Shown here piece by piece: positions 49,770 to 58,939 of a DNA stretch of 64,000 nt. The notes beneath the pieces were generated by a model that was not told the DNA's origin, made no database searches, and worked only from the letters and a program-made list of their open reading frames with translations. Each line of letters begins with the position of its first letter. The first letter of the stretch is position 1. This DNA comes from Candidatus Koribacter versatilis Ellin345 (lineage in GTDB: Bacteria > Acidobacteriota > Terriglobia > Terriglobales > Acidobacteriaceae), in the NCBI RefSeq assembly GCF_000014005.1, contig NC_008009.1:1240001-1304000 (forward strand). Reading direction: 5' to 3'. A program made the translations under genes and the position numbers.

Positions 49770-50912
49770 TCAAGCACTTACGGACGCGTCCACAAGTAAC
49801 GAGTGGGAGTTTTTTACATCGTTCGGGTCGCCGGGGAAACTTCCACAGTTGATGAGAATGGAGGCGATTCGGTCCGAGGTGTGGCCGTCCCAAAGTGGCG
49901 GAATGGACCCACACTTTTTGTTACCGGCGATGACTTTGCGCGCTTCGGATTCCATGCGATGGAAATCAGAACCGACAAGAAGGTTGGTGCCGAGCGTGAC
50001 GGTCACGGGTCGCTCGGTGTTTTCGCGAACTGTCAGGCAGGGAATGCCGAGATACGTGGTTTCTTCCTGGATGCCGCCGGAGTCGGTGATGACCAGTGCG
50101 GCGCGTTGCTGGAGGGAGAGAAAGTCAATGTACGGGAGTGGCTCGAGTATCTGGAGATGATGAAGGTTGATGCTGAACTCCTGCATGTGTTGCAAGGTTC
50201 GAGGATGAACGGGGAAGAGCAGCGGGAGATCTTCTGCGATGCGATCGAGGGCGAAGAGCAACGGTGCGAGATGGGAGATGTCGTCCACGTTAGATGGACG
50301 ATGAAGCGTGACGAGGCCGAACTTTATGAGATTGAATTTTGCGGCGAGGTCGGCGAAGCGAAGTTCTGCGAGGGGAAGAAGGCGCACCAGGGTGTCGATC
50401 ATGATGTTACCGACGAAGTGGACTTTGTTGTCGGGAATGCCTTCGCGATGCAGGTTCTCATCGCCATCGAGTGAGGGCGTGAAAAGGACGTCGGCGAGTT
50501 GATCGGTGACGAGGCGATTGATTTCCTCGGGCATGGAGCGGTCGAAAGAGCGTAAGCCGGCTTCGACGTGGATGAGCTTGATGCCAAGTTTCGCGCAGAC
50601 GAGGGCGACCGCGACCGTGGAATTGATGTCGCCGTAAACGATGACAGCGTCAGGACGTTGGTTGAGAAGCACGGGCTCGACGCGGCTCATGATGGCGGCG
50701 GTTTGTTGCGCGTGGCTGCCGCTCCCGACCTGCAGATTGACGTCGGGCTTGCGAATGCCTAGCTGATCGAAGAAGACCGTCGACATGTTGCGGTCGTAGT
50801 GCTGACCGGAGTGAACGAGAGTTTGACGGGAGCCGCGCTGTTCGAGGGCGCGAATCAGCGGAGCTGCTTTCATAAAGTTGGGACGCGCACCCACTACGTG
50901 CAGGAAGTGCAT
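49770..50912 (-). CDS. wecB: UDP-N-acetylglucosamine 2-epimerase (non-hydrolysing)
   Basis: The start VVGARPNFMKAAPLIRALE is the diagnostic GxRPxxxK motif. GQHYDRNMSTVFF, VYGDINSTVAVAL, HVEAGLRSFDRSMPEEINR and GNIMIDTLVR follow, and TDSGGIQEE supplies the UDP-binding C-terminal site. It interconverts UDP-GlcNAc and UDP-ManNAc for surface polysaccharide. Length (380) is normal. The ManNAc dehydrogenase usually found beside it is not in the window. Confidence 0.95.
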   Translation of the reverse strand: MHFLHVVGARPNFMKAAPLIRALEQRGSRQTLVHSGQHYDRNMSTVFFDQLGIRKPDVNLQVGSGSHAQQTAAIMSRVEPVLLNQRPDAVIVYGDINSTVAVALVCAKLGIKLIHVEAGLRSFDRSMPEEINRLVTDQLADVLFTPSLDGDENLHREGIPDNKVHFVGNIMIDTLVRLLPLAELRFADLAAKFNLIKFGLVTLHRPSNVDDISHLAPLLFALDRIAEDLPLLFPVHPRTLQHMQEFSINLHHLQILEPLPYIDFLSLQQRAALVITDSGGIQEETTYLGIPCLTVRENTERPVTVTLGTNLLVGSDFHRMESEARKVIAGNKKCGSIPPLWDGHTSDRIASILINCGSFPGDPNDVKNSHSLLVDASVSA

Positions 50913-51019
50913 GATGCAAGGGGCCTCAGATCGAACGTATCTGAGTGCAGAGGCGGCGGGTATCCCACAAGGGCTCGCTGCGTTTTCCCATTTCGGGCAA
51001 AGATTCGCAGAACTTCGGC

Positions 51020-51559
51020 CTATTCAGAGAGCATGGTGGACTTCATGGTGATGGCGCCGACACACCAGAGGAGAGCGTCTTCGAGACGCTCGCGGCTGCC
51101 TTCATCGCGCAGGAATTCGCCGTACATGTGGGTACGCTGGAGGTGCGCCATGAGATCGCTGAGGGCTTCCTGATAGAGCGGGGGCATGCTGAGACGGGTA
51201 GCTCGCACGAGGTCGTCAACGACTTCGAGGCAGTCCACGATGATTTTGTCGGAATCTTCGGATTCGGCGTTGATGAGGTACATGGTCTGGGCGATGTCAC
51301 AGAGCATGTCGAGGTCTTCGGGGACTTCGCCGAGGGCTTGCATGCTGGGATCGCCGATTTCGAGGGCCCGCTGCGAGAGTTCCGGGCGGGTGAAGAAGAC
51401 GACGCGGTCACCGACGGTAGTGATAGGGCGCTCGTTGTCGCCGCCGAAGGCGAAGAGGGTGTAGAACTGCGGGCCCTCGGAGTCGGGATCGAGGCGAAAG
51501 CCGACGAGGTAGAGGTCTTCGGCCGAAGGCGTTTGGTTCAGGATTGGGAAATCGTTCAT
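51020..51559 (-). CDS. Conserved-looking acidic hypothetical protein, 179 aa
   Basis: The first half looks like a beta-rich domain with a nucleotide-like turn (YLVGFRLDPDSEGPQFYTLFAFGGDNE, RVVFFTRPEL). The second half is helical (DLDMLCDIAQTMYLINAE, DLVRATRLSMPPLYQEALSDLMAHLQ). It has no signal peptide and no metal motif. It is divergent from the sigma-factor operon, with about 136 bp between the starts. I do not recognise the family. Confidence 0.6.
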   Translation of the reverse strand: MNDFPILNQTPSAEDLYLVGFRLDPDSEGPQFYTLFAFGGDNERPITTVGDRVVFFTRPELSQRALEIGDPSMQALGEVPEDLDMLCDIAQTMYLINAESEDSDKIIVDCLEVVDDLVRATRLSMPPLYQEALSDLMAHLQRTHMYGEFLRDEGSRERLEDALLWCVGAITMKSTMLSE

Positions 51560-51695
51560 TCCGAAATTGGAAGCCTATCCTAACATCCTGCGGGAGAGGC
51601 CAGTTCTTTTTCCGTGGCCCATCCCAAGTTGCTACAATGCCCGCAAGTCTATCGAGTGATTGAACTTTTCGTCCCATGACTACGTAGACCTGAGC

Positions 51696-52361
51696 ATGGG
51701 ATTTGGGGCAAGTGGCATCGCCCTTGTAGAAGTCGGCAGGAACTTCACGGAGCGGCGGTTGGACGAAAACCAGGCACTAGCTTTATCAGTGCGGCGCTGT
51801 GTGGCCGGAGATACGGCTGCCTGGGAGGATATCGTCCGGCAGACGAACCGGAGGATTTACAACCTCTGCTACCGGTTTTCCGGCTCTCCTGATGACGCGC
51901 AAGACCTTACCCAGGAAGTATTTATCAAGATTTACCGGACGCTGGGGAGCTTCGACTCCGGCAAGGCGTCATTCGTTACGTGGGTAACGACGGTGACCCG
52001 GAACCTGCTGGTAGACCATTTCCGTAAAGGCAAATACGACCGCATGACCGACTCGCTCGACGCCCCGATGGGCGACGAAGAGGACGGCCTGGCGCTGGGT
52101 TCGCAGATCGCGGACAAGGGGCAGACCCCGGACGAGCGGCTGGAGTCCCGGGAGACCAAGGAACTGGTACACAAGGCTTTACAAAAGCTGTCGCCAGAGC
52201 TTCGGGAAGCCGTCATCCTGAGGGATTTGCAGGACATGGATTACAAGGAAATCTCGCAGATTTTGAAGATTCCGGAAGGCACCGTGAAATCGCGAATTAA
52301 TCGCGGGCGGACGGAACTTGCAAGGCTATTGCAACGTAGTAATAGGCAGGTTGGCGAGTAA
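51696..52361 (+). CDS. Sigma-70 family RNA polymerase sigma factor (ECF-like)
   Basis: Region 2 is RIYNLCYRFSGSPDDAQDLTQEVFIKIYR with the -10 recognition helix in ASFVTWVTTVTRNLLVDHFRK. Region 4 is LREAVILRDLQDMDYKEISQILKIPEGTVKSRINRGR, the -35 reader. A ~35-residue linker between them is rich in acidic residues. The ATG at 51696 is preferred over a TTG 36 bp upstream; TACAAT at 51633-51638 is a possible -10. It heads a five-gene run with a zinc-finger anti-sigma factor next, so activation by anti-sigma release is expected. Confidence 0.9.
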   Translation: MGFGASGIALVEVGRNFTERRLDENQALALSVRRCVAGDTAAWEDIVRQTNRRIYNLCYRFSGSPDDAQDLTQEVFIKIYRTLGSFDSGKASFVTWVTTVTRNLLVDHFRKGKYDRMTDSLDAPMGDEEDGLALGSQIADKGQTPDERLESRETKELVHKALQKLSPELREAVILRDLQDMDYKEISQILKIPEGTVKSRINRGRTELARLLQRSNRQVGE

Positions 52362-52395
52362 ATTGCCAATCGGCCGGAAGGAATAGAGAGCTGCC

Positions 52396-53103
52396 ATGAA
52401 CGGCAACGGAAAATTCGAGATGCAGTGCACGGACTTCGATGCGCTGCTGACGGACGCTCTCGACGGGCTTTTGGAAGGCGAGCGACGGGCACGGTTTGAC
52501 CGCCACAAGGCGGAGTGCTCAGCGTGCAGCCTGCTATTCCAGGAGACCAAGTCCGGATTTGACTGGCTGCACACGTTGGATGAGGTGGAGCCTCCCCTCA
52601 ACCTCGTGCACAACGTGATCGCAGCTACTACGGTCGCCCAGGTCATGGGAGTCACGGATGTCGCACCGCGCAAGAGCTGGCTGGAGCGCATGAAGGAAGC
52701 GTTCCTGCCGAAGTTTGCGCCGGTGATGACGCCCCGTTTCGCGATGTCGTTCGGGATGGCGTTCTTCTCCATCTCGATGTTGATGAGCGTAGCGGGCGTG
52801 AAACCTGGTGATCTGCGCCATATGGACTTAACGCCGAAAGGCATTCGCAAGACGTATTACGAGACGCAGGCCCGCGCAACGCGCTACTACGAAAACATCC
52901 GGCTGGTTTATCAGATGGAAGCTTTCGGACGGCAGTTGAAAAAGGCCGCGACGACGCCCGCTGACCAGAAGCAACCGTCCAAACCCGATGTCAACGAGAA
53001 CCGGAGCCAGGACAAGGACAAGCGGGAACAGAATTACAGCCGGCAAGGCCAGAACGAGATTCTGGCCCAAATAGACCGGTGCCGTGTGAGTCTGCACGGC
53101 TAG
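52396..53103 (+). CDS. Zinc-finger anti-sigma factor (ZAS type)
   Basis: The N-terminal HC2 motif CTDFDALLTDALDGLLEGE...HKAECSACSLLFQE gives the Hx3CxxC zinc site that binds sigma region 2/4. One transmembrane helix (FAMSFGMAFFSISMLMSVAG) separates it from a charged C-terminal domain (YYETQARATRYYENIRLVY) with a Lys/Gln/Asp-rich tail. It starts 34 bp after the sigma gene. Its release from sigma on envelope stress is inferred from the family. Confidence 0.85.
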   Translation: MNGNGKFEMQCTDFDALLTDALDGLLEGERRARFDRHKAECSACSLLFQETKSGFDWLHTLDEVEPPLNLVHNVIAATTVAQVMGVTDVAPRKSWLERMKEAFLPKFAPVMTPRFAMSFGMAFFSISMLMSVAGVKPGDLRHMDLTPKGIRKTYYETQARATRYYENIRLVYQMEAFGRQLKKAATTPADQKQPSKPDVNENRSQDKDKREQNYSRQGQNEILAQIDRCRVSLHG

Positions 53104-53147
53104 TTGAAGTGGTAGTGACTGGGGAATTCGGGGAGAGGAGAAACACC

Positions 53148-53897
53148 ATGAACTGCGCCAAACATCCAGAAGTTACCGCCTCGGCGTTTTGCCGAACTTG
53201 CGGCAAGGCGCTCTGTTCCACCTGCGCGCGCGATGTACGCGGCGTTGTCTATTGCGAGGAGTGCCTCGCTAGCCGGCTGCACGATACCGTGCCGCCGAAT
53301 GCGCCGCCTTACGCCACAGTACCCCCGATCGCCACGCCGGTCATAGTCCGCCAGGGAGGCAGCCCCGGTTTGGCTGCACTGCTCTCGCTGATCCCCGGTG
53401 TGGGCCAGATGTACAACGAGCAATACGCGAAGGGATTGGTCTTCGTGCTGATCTTCGCGGCACTGATCCAGTTGACCGACCACGTGAGCGGTATGTTCGG
53501 TCTGCTGATCGGCGGCTTCTACATTTACCAGATCATTGACGCTTACAAGACGGCCGAGGCCCGGCGCTTCGGATTGCCGTTACCGGATCCGTTCGGACTC
53601 AACGACATGCTCGGCGCCAAGAACAAGCCGGCGTATGCGAACCCTCCTGCTGCATTCGTGCAGACGACCGGTGATCCGGTCACGGGAGTAGGGCCGCAAA
53701 TGGTGGCGGTGGAAGAGGAGCCGGAGAAGGTCGGGGCACCGATGGGTGCCATCATCCTGATCGGCCTGGGCGTGATCTTCCTGCTCAATACGTTCGACTG
53801 GTTCCATTTCGACTGGTTCGGCAAGACGTGGCCAATCCTGTTGATTGTCATCGGTGTGTGGATCTTCATTCGCCGCAGGGATGCGGCAGCGAGATAG
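53148..53897 (+). CDS. B-box zinc-finger membrane protein
   Basis: The ATG is set by GAGAGGAG about 8 bp upstream. The N-terminal B-box starts MNCAKHPEVTASAFCRTCGKALCSTCARDV and contains the Cys/His pairs expected of the bacterial B-box group, followed by a Pro-rich linker. A TM2-like pair of helices follows (ALLSLIPGVGQMYNEQYAKG, LVFVLIFAALIQL), then a LiaF/DUF5668-like last segment (MGAIILIGLGVIFLLNTFDW, ILLIVIGVWIFIRRR). It is the third gene of the operon. It probably localises or assembles partner proteins at the inner membrane; the role is unknown. Confidence 0.8.
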   Translation: MNCAKHPEVTASAFCRTCGKALCSTCARDVRGVVYCEECLASRLHDTVPPNAPPYATVPPIATPVIVRQGGSPGLAALLSLIPGVGQMYNEQYAKGLVFVLIFAALIQLTDHVSGMFGLLIGGFYIYQIIDAYKTAEARRFGLPLPDPFGLNDMLGAKNKPAYANPPAAFVQTTGDPVTGVGPQMVAVEEEPEKVGAPMGAIILIGLGVIFLLNTFDWFHFDWFGKTWPILLIVIGVWIFIRRRDAAAR

Positions 53898-53906
53898 GAG
53901 GGCATC

Positions 53907-54224
53907 ATGTATCGCTACAACCGCAGATGTTCCTGCGCTCGTTGCAAAGCGCATGCCCTTATGGCTCCCGCGATCCTGGTGACAATGGGAGTTCTGTTCC
54001 TGCTATCGGAGTTTGGCGGATGGCGGGTGAACTTCGATCACACCTGGCCGATGGTTTTGATCGTTATCGGCGGCGTGATTCTCGCAAAGCGCAATGGTTC
54101 GATGGAAGGACATGTCGATCCGGCACAAGAATACGTGGTATTGCAGCAGGCGGCCGTGGTCGCGAATCCCGCGGCTATGACTCCGGCTCCCGACCAAGGC
54201 AACTCGGAGGTGCAAAATGGCTAG
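53907..54224 (+). CDS. LiaI/LiaF-like small membrane protein
   Basis: The 105-residue product starts with a Cys/Arg-rich head (MYRYNRRCSCARCKAH), then has two hydrophobic helices (APAILVTMGVLFLLSEFGGW, TWPMVLIVIGGVILAKR) of the LiaI-LiaF-TM type and a Gln/Val/Ala-rich tail. It lies 9 bp after the B-box gene and overlaps the DUF4097 gene by 8 bp. It is probably a transmembrane partner in envelope-stress sensing. Confidence 0.75.
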   Translation: MYRYNRRCSCARCKAHALMAPAILVTMGVLFLLSEFGGWRVNFDHTWPMVLIVIGGVILAKRNGSMEGHVDPAQEYVVLQQAAVVANPAAMTPAPDQGNSEVQNG

Positions 54225-55605
54225 CACGGTAACTGCTCCTCCTCCAGCGCCTCCCATGCGTCCGCGGCGGCAGAAGTCTTACGCCGGCGCGGTAGTACTG
54301 ATCCTCATCGGCGTGCTGGCCCTGCTGCAGAACTTCGGCATGATTTCGCTGCGGCACTTCTACGCCCGGTACTGGCCGCTGATCATCATCCTGATTGGTG
54401 CGATCAAGCTGGTCGAACACTTCCAGGCGAAGAAGGACAACGCGATTCCTGCGGGCGTCACGTTCGGAACGATCGTCCTGTTGTTCTTCGTGGTGGTGAG
54501 CGGTATCGCGATTTCGAAAGCCGAGGGCGTGAACTGGCACGAGCTCGGGCAAACGTTCGACATCAACGATGAAGACTTCAACCACATGGGGCAGAACAGT
54601 TACACCTATGAAGACCGGTTGGAGCAGGCGTTTCCCGCGAACGGCACTTTGAAGATCGTTTGCGATCACGGCAACATCAACGTGAACTCATCCGACGACG
54701 GCAAGATCCGGGTGATGGTCCACAAGAAGGTGTGGGCCAACAGCCAGAGCGATGCGGATGCGTCAAACAACAACGCGAAGCCGACGATCGAGATCAACGG
54801 CGGCGCGGTGGTGGTCAACGCGAACACGCAAGCCGGCGGTAAGCACGACATTGCGGCCGACATGGACATCTTCCTGCCGAAGAAGGCGGACGTCACGCTC
54901 AGCACGCGGCATGGGGACGTCAATATTGTGCAGCGTGAAGGGCTGATCACGGCTTCACATCAGCAAGGTGGCGCGAACTTCGAGGACATTACCGGCGACG
55001 TCAACGTGAGCGGCGAGAAGATCACCGTGCGCGCGACGCGGATCAAGGGCAACATCTCCGTGCAGGGACGCGTGACCGAGATGACGGCGGAAGACATCTC
55101 GGGAAATGCAACGCTGAACGGTGACAACTTCGAGGAAGTGCGGGTATCGAAGATCGGCAAGACGCTGACGTTCAAGTCGTACCGTACGGACCTGGAGTTC
55201 GCAGGCCTGGCGGGTGACTTCGACATGAGCTCTGACGATCTGCGGGCGAAGGACATCACCGGGCCGGTGCGGCTGATTACGCGGTCGAAGACGATCCACC
55301 TGGATGATGTGAGCGGCGATGTGCGGATCGAGAACTCGAACGGAGACGTGGAAGTCCACGCCGTGAAGCTCGGGAACTACGATGTGCGCAATCACCACGG
55401 CGATGTTACGGTGACGGTGCCGTCGAAGGCGGCGTTCAGCGTGGACGCGCGCACGCAGCACGGGGATGCGTCGAGTGACTTCGGGGAACTCAAGGTCTCG
55501 AACAACGACAACGAAGGCACGGTGAATGGCACGGTTGGAGGCGGCGGTTCCAAGCTCACGCTGACGACCGATGGTGCCGATGTGAATGTAAGAAAGAGCA
55601 GTTAG
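54217..55605 (+). CDS. LiaF-TM/DUF4097 beta-strand-repeat membrane protein
   Basis: Two N-terminal helices (YAGAVVLILIGVLALLQNFG, YWPLIIILIGAIKLVEHF) form a LiaI-LiaF-TM unit, and a third hydrophobic segment (TFGTIVLLFFVVVSGIAI) follows. The rest, from about 130 on, is a DUF4097 right-handed beta-helix-like array with repeated turns such as RHGDVNIV, ITGDVNVSG, NSNGDVEV and HHGDVTVTV. The last gene of the sigma operon, followed by a strong terminator. A role in detecting or tolerating envelope damage is inferred from LiaF. Confidence 0.83.
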   Translation: MASTVTAPPPAPPMRPRRQKSYAGAVVLILIGVLALLQNFGMISLRHFYARYWPLIIILIGAIKLVEHFQAKKDNAIPAGVTFGTIVLLFFVVVSGIAISKAEGVNWHELGQTFDINDEDFNHMGQNSYTYEDRLEQAFPANGTLKIVCDHGNINVNSSDDGKIRVMVHKKVWANSQSDADASNNNAKPTIEINGGAVVVNANTQAGGKHDIAADMDIFLPKKADVTLSTRHGDVNIVQREGLITASHQQGGANFEDITGDVNVSGEKITVRATRIKGNISVQGRVTEMTAEDISGNATLNGDNFEEVRVSKIGKTLTFKSYRTDLEFAGLAGDFDMSSDDLRAKDITGPVRLITRSKTIHLDDVSGDVRIENSNGDVEVHAVKLGNYDVRNHHGDVTVTVPSKAAFSVDARTQHGDASSDFGELKVSNNDNEGTVNGTVGGGGSKLTLTTDGADVNVRKSS

Positions 55606-55630
55606 GAAGTTCTCTCTCCCCAATAGGTAG

Positions 55631-55655
55631 GGCCGGGCATTTGCCCGGCCTTTTT
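55631..55655 (+). terminator. Terminator of the sigma-factor operon
   Basis: GGCCGGGC-ATTT-GCCCGGCC is followed by TTTTT, 26 bp after the last stop codon. Confidence 0.9.
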
Positions 55656-55671
55656 ATTTGGTGTGCAAAAT

Positions 55672-56460
55672 CTAGCTGGCGGCGGTGCGGGAGACCATGC
55701 TGGCCGGGACGGATTCGCCCTTCAGCAGGTATTGCGAATGGTGCGCCGGGCAAGAAGAGGTGAGGTCGGCTTTGACCTCGATCATGCGCGCTTCGATGTC
55801 CTCGGACTTGGCGAGGCCGGTAACACTCATCGCGTACACCTGGTGGCAGGTCGGACATTCCACGGTGCGTGGCTGATAGGTGCCAGAGCGGACGCGGCAA
55901 ACAATTCCGTTGGCGACGAGGATGTTGTAAGTCTGCACGGAACTGATCGCGGTGCCGGAGGCTGAAATGAACTCGAACCAGACGTCGAAGTCGGCGGCGC
56001 CTTTGGTCAATTCCTGGATCTGCTTGGTGACGTTCATTTCCTCGACGTGGCCGGCCTGCACGATCTCGTTGTAAGTGGCGTGCGACTGCGCTTCGCCGGA
56101 TTGCAGGTAGAGCGAGTGCAGCATGATGTGAGCGTGGCCGAGGTTCGCGATCCAAAGCACCGCGTTGGGCCCATCCTGGCGCAGTCCGAAGGCGTAGCTG
56201 TCATCGGAGAGCGTCTTCAGGATGGCTTGGTTTGTGCGCGCCAATTGTTCATTGGATAGAACGTGTAACCAGGTGATGTACGCGAGGGCGCATACGGCGA
56301 GAAGTGAAACTCCGCCGGCGATGGCTGTCATCGGTGCGGGTTTCCAAATGGATAAACCTGCAACGACGGCGAGGATGACTGCGAGGGCAATGGCCGCATT
56401 CTTGATGCGGGCCCTGGAATCCTGCAGCACTTGGGAAGAACGGCTCGATGGCGCAGACAT
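55672..56460 (-). CDS. Membrane protein with soluble C-terminal domain, 262 aa
   Basis: Two closely spaced helices (NAAIALAVILAVVAGLSIW, AIAGGVSLLAVCALAYITWL) are followed by a soluble domain (LWIANLGHAHIMLHSLYLQSG, FDVWFEFISASG) and two Cys pairs (VECPTCHQVY, SSCPAHHSQ) that may bind zinc. The start was taken at the ATG just ahead of the first helix; a GTG upstream is possible. The family is not recognised. It converges with the sigma operon. Confidence 0.6.
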   Translation of the reverse strand: MSAPSSRSSQVLQDSRARIKNAAIALAVILAVVAGLSIWKPAPMTAIAGGVSLLAVCALAYITWLHVLSNEQLARTNQAILKTLSDDSYAFGLRQDGPNAVLWIANLGHAHIMLHSLYLQSGEAQSHATYNEIVQAGHVEEMNVTKQIQELTKGAADFDVWFEFISASGTAISSVQTYNILVANGIVCRVRSGTYQPRTVECPTCHQVYAMSVTGLAKSEDIEARMIEVKADLTSSCPAHHSQYLLKGESVPASMVSRTAAS

Positions 56461-56648
56461 AGCGGATGGTGTTTTTATCACTACGTAATCGAGAGTACAA
56501 GTTACTTGAAGGGAGTTACTTCGAAGGGAACGGAGCGAGGCGAGGTTTCCTGCTGAAATTGAACCACTTAGGGAAGGGGAAAGGGCGGAGGCAAAACCAA
56601 CGTGCCCGCCCTGTCCGCTTTGCGGATAAGGACGGGGCACCCTGGGGA

Positions 56649-56804
56649 TTATGCTGCGGGATTTTTCTTCTTCTTTTCGTCGTCGCCGTAGATGCGTTCG
56701 GCTTCCTTACGGTCTTCTTCGACTTGTTCCGGGTCTGGAATTTCGAATTCCGGATCGTAGCCTTCGCGGTTTTTATCGGGCTGAGGGTTGTGTTGGTTTG
56801 ACAT
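56649..56804 (-). CDS. Small charged hypothetical protein, 51 aa
   Basis: A strong AAGGAGGTG ribosome site precedes the ATG by about 5 bp. The product is MSNQHNPQPDKNREGYDPEF, an acidic helix (IPDPEQVEEDRKEAERIYG) and a Lys-rich end. It has no hydrophobic segment and looks largely disordered. The clear ribosome site supports expression, but the function is unknown. It is divergent from the Ppx/GppA gene. Confidence 0.65.
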   Translation of the reverse strand: MSNQHNPQPDKNREGYDPEFEIPDPEQVEEDRKEAERIYGDDEKKKKNPAA

Positions 56805-56933
56805 GAAACACCTCCTTGCAGCAGTTGGGATGCTCGGCTTCGGGCAGGAGATTCGCAGAAACCTGATTTTCACAAGCGAGCGATACGAAGGGAGTAGGAT
56901 AACTATCTTTATCGGCCCAGGGCCTTTGAACGT

Positions 56934-58451
56934 ATGCCAACCTTCGCCGCTGTCGATATTGGATCGAACTCCGTCCGGCTCAAGATAGCTGCTCTCAACC
57001 GTCGGCGACTGGAAACCCTTTTTGAAGATCGGGAAGTGACGCGCCTGGGCGAGTCTGTGTTCCGCGCCGGATTGCTGGATCCGCGCGCGATGGAACAGAC
57101 CGTAAAGGTGCTGCGGCGCTTTCATCGCGCGGTGCAGCAGCACGGGGCAGATCGCGTCCGAGTGGTGGCAACGAGCGCGCTACGCGATGCGCGCAACGGC
57201 AACGCGTTCCTGCAGTGGGTGCGGGCATCGACTGGCTGGCAGTGTGAGGTGATCTCGGGGCTGGAAGAAGGCCGCCTGATTCACCTTGGCGTGATGGCCG
57301 GAAGTCGGATTAAGAGCTCGCCGATGCTGCTGATTGACCTTGGCGGCGGCAGTTGCGAATTGACCATCTCGGTGAAGGAGCAGATCGAGAAAATCGTCAG
57401 CTTGCCCCTGGGTGCGGTGCGGCTCACAAAGCAGTTTCTCGAGCACGATCCGCCGAAGAAGAAAGAGCTAAAGGAACTGCGGGCGTTCATCGCAGAGGAG
57501 ATCGGGCGCGTCGCGAAGCAAATGTTGCAGGCGAAGGTAAAAATGACGGTAGCAACATCGGGCACGCCCGCGGCGCTCTCCGACATGTGGGCAGCGCGCG
57601 AACGCAAGCATACGACCACCGTTCCGCGGGCTGGACTGCTGGAGTTGACGCACGAGTTGAGTCGCATGACGCTGGCGCAGCGCCGGACGGTCCAGGGAGT
57701 TGGCACTCGACGAGCGGAGATCATCATTGCCGGCGCGGTTGTCTTCTCGGAGTTGCTGACGCACTTGAAGCTGGGAAGCTTTCGATATCTGCCCCTGGGA
57801 TTGCGCGATGGGATGCTGGCGCAGATGGCGGCGGAGCACGACCAGCGCGCCGATCTCCGGACGCGGTTGGTGGCAGAGCGAGAGAAGTCGGTGTATGACC
57901 TTGGCACGCATTTTGGAGTTGATCATCGGCATGCCGAACGCGTGCGCGATCATGCGGTGCGGTTGTTCCAGGCGTTGAAACCGGTGCATGGATTGCCCTC
58001 GCAGTACGAGCAGTGGGTGGCGGCAGCGTCCATGCTGGCCGAGGTGGGATCGTTCATCAATCGCTCAGGACGACATCGGCATACTTACTACGTGATCTCG
58101 AATTCGGAAATTTTCGGTTACACGGTGCAGCAGCGCAGGGTCATCGCGGCGATCGCGCGGTTCGTGGGCGGTTCGAAGCCGACACTGCAGAGCCGGCAAC
58201 TCCGGGTGCTGTCGCCACAAGACCGGCCTTTGATTCCGCGGGCGGTGCTGCTGTTGAGAATGGCCCGCGCGCTGGAACAGGGACGTCGTGGGGCAGTGAA
58301 GGGAATCAAGGCGCGAGTGGAAGCGGATCGCGTGCTGCTGGCAGTGGATGAGCGGTCCACGGGCGCGGAACTGGAGATCTGGGCGCTGCGCAAAGAGCGC
58401 GCTTACTTCCGCGAAGTTTTTGGCAGGGATTTGCTGTGCGCGGAACCGTAG
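56934..58451 (+). CDS. ppx: Exopolyphosphatase / guanosine pentaphosphate phosphatase (Ppx/GppA family)
   Basis: The ASKHA ATPase fold begins VDIGSNSVRLKIA, and the second phosphate motif is LIDLGGGSCELTI, followed by SGTPAALSDMW. The C-terminal ~200 residues are helical and HD-like (GVDHRHAERVRDHAVRLFQ). Length (505) matches two-domain Ppx/GppA proteins that split polyphosphate or pppGpp. It lies opposite ppk1 and sixA, consistent with polyphosphate turnover. The start is the first good ATG; its 3' end overlaps sixA by 49 bp. Confidence 0.92.
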   Translation: MPTFAAVDIGSNSVRLKIAALNRRRLETLFEDREVTRLGESVFRAGLLDPRAMEQTVKVLRRFHRAVQQHGADRVRVVATSALRDARNGNAFLQWVRASTGWQCEVISGLEEGRLIHLGVMAGSRIKSSPMLLIDLGGGSCELTISVKEQIEKIVSLPLGAVRLTKQFLEHDPPKKKELKELRAFIAEEIGRVAKQMLQAKVKMTVATSGTPAALSDMWAARERKHTTTVPRAGLLELTHELSRMTLAQRRTVQGVGTRRAEIIIAGAVVFSELLTHLKLGSFRYLPLGLRDGMLAQMAAEHDQRADLRTRLVAEREKSVYDLGTHFGVDHRHAERVRDHAVRLFQALKPVHGLPSQYEQWVAAASMLAEVGSFINRSGRHRHTYYVISNSEIFGYTVQQRRVIAAIARFVGGSKPTLQSRQLRVLSPQDRPLIPRAVLLLRMARALEQGRRGAVKGIKARVEADRVLLAVDERSTGAELEIWALRKERAYFREVFGRDLLCAEP

Positions 58452-58933
58452 AGAGCGCGCGCGAGCTTCGGTGTAATCATCCAGTTCAAGACGGAACGCT
58501 TGGGGCTGAAGTCCACACGAGCGACGCTGCCTTTTTTCAATTCAATCGATTTGCGTGAGCCGCCGTTGGTGACGACCTGGCTGACGAACTCGGTCAGATT
58601 GGGATTGTGGCCGACAACCATGATGGCTTCGTGTTTTGCGCAGGCATTGAGGAGCGCGCGGAAGTCCTCGAAGGTTGCGGAAGGCCGGAGGGAGTCGCTG
58701 ATCTGGAGGCGGGCGTCGAAGCCAATTTCGTTGCCCACGAGCGATGCGGTCTGGGTGGCGCGCTTCAACGGGCTGGTGATGACCTGGTCCACCTGGACAT
58801 CGAGGGCGGAGAGCAGTGCGCCGACGTAACGGCACTGGAGAACGCCGTCTTTATCGAGTGGGCGCTTTTCGTCTTTGATGGGATCGGCGCGCTTTTCGCC
58901 GGCGTTCGCATGACGCATGAAGTAGATGATCAT
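58403..58933 (-). CDS. sixA: SixA-type phosphohistidine phosphatase
   Basis: The histidine phosphatase motif is YFMRHANAGEK with catalytic His8. SPLKRATQTAS gives the second arginine, and VVGHNPNLTEFV gives the C-terminal histidine. SixA removes phosphate from phosphohistidine proteins, best known for ArcB. It follows ppk1 by 6 bp on the same strand and overlaps the convergent ppx gene by 49 bp. Whether it acts on polyP-linked phosphohistidine is unknown. Confidence 0.9.
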   Translation of the reverse strand: MIIYFMRHANAGEKRADPIKDEKRPLDKDGVLQCRYVGALLSALDVQVDQVITSPLKRATQTASLVGNEIGFDARLQISDSLRPSATFEDFRALLNACAKHEAIMVVGHNPNLTEFVSQVVTNGGSRKSIELKKGSVARVDFSPKRSVLNWMITPKLARALYGSAHSKSLPKTSRK

Positions 58934-58939
58934 TCTCGT

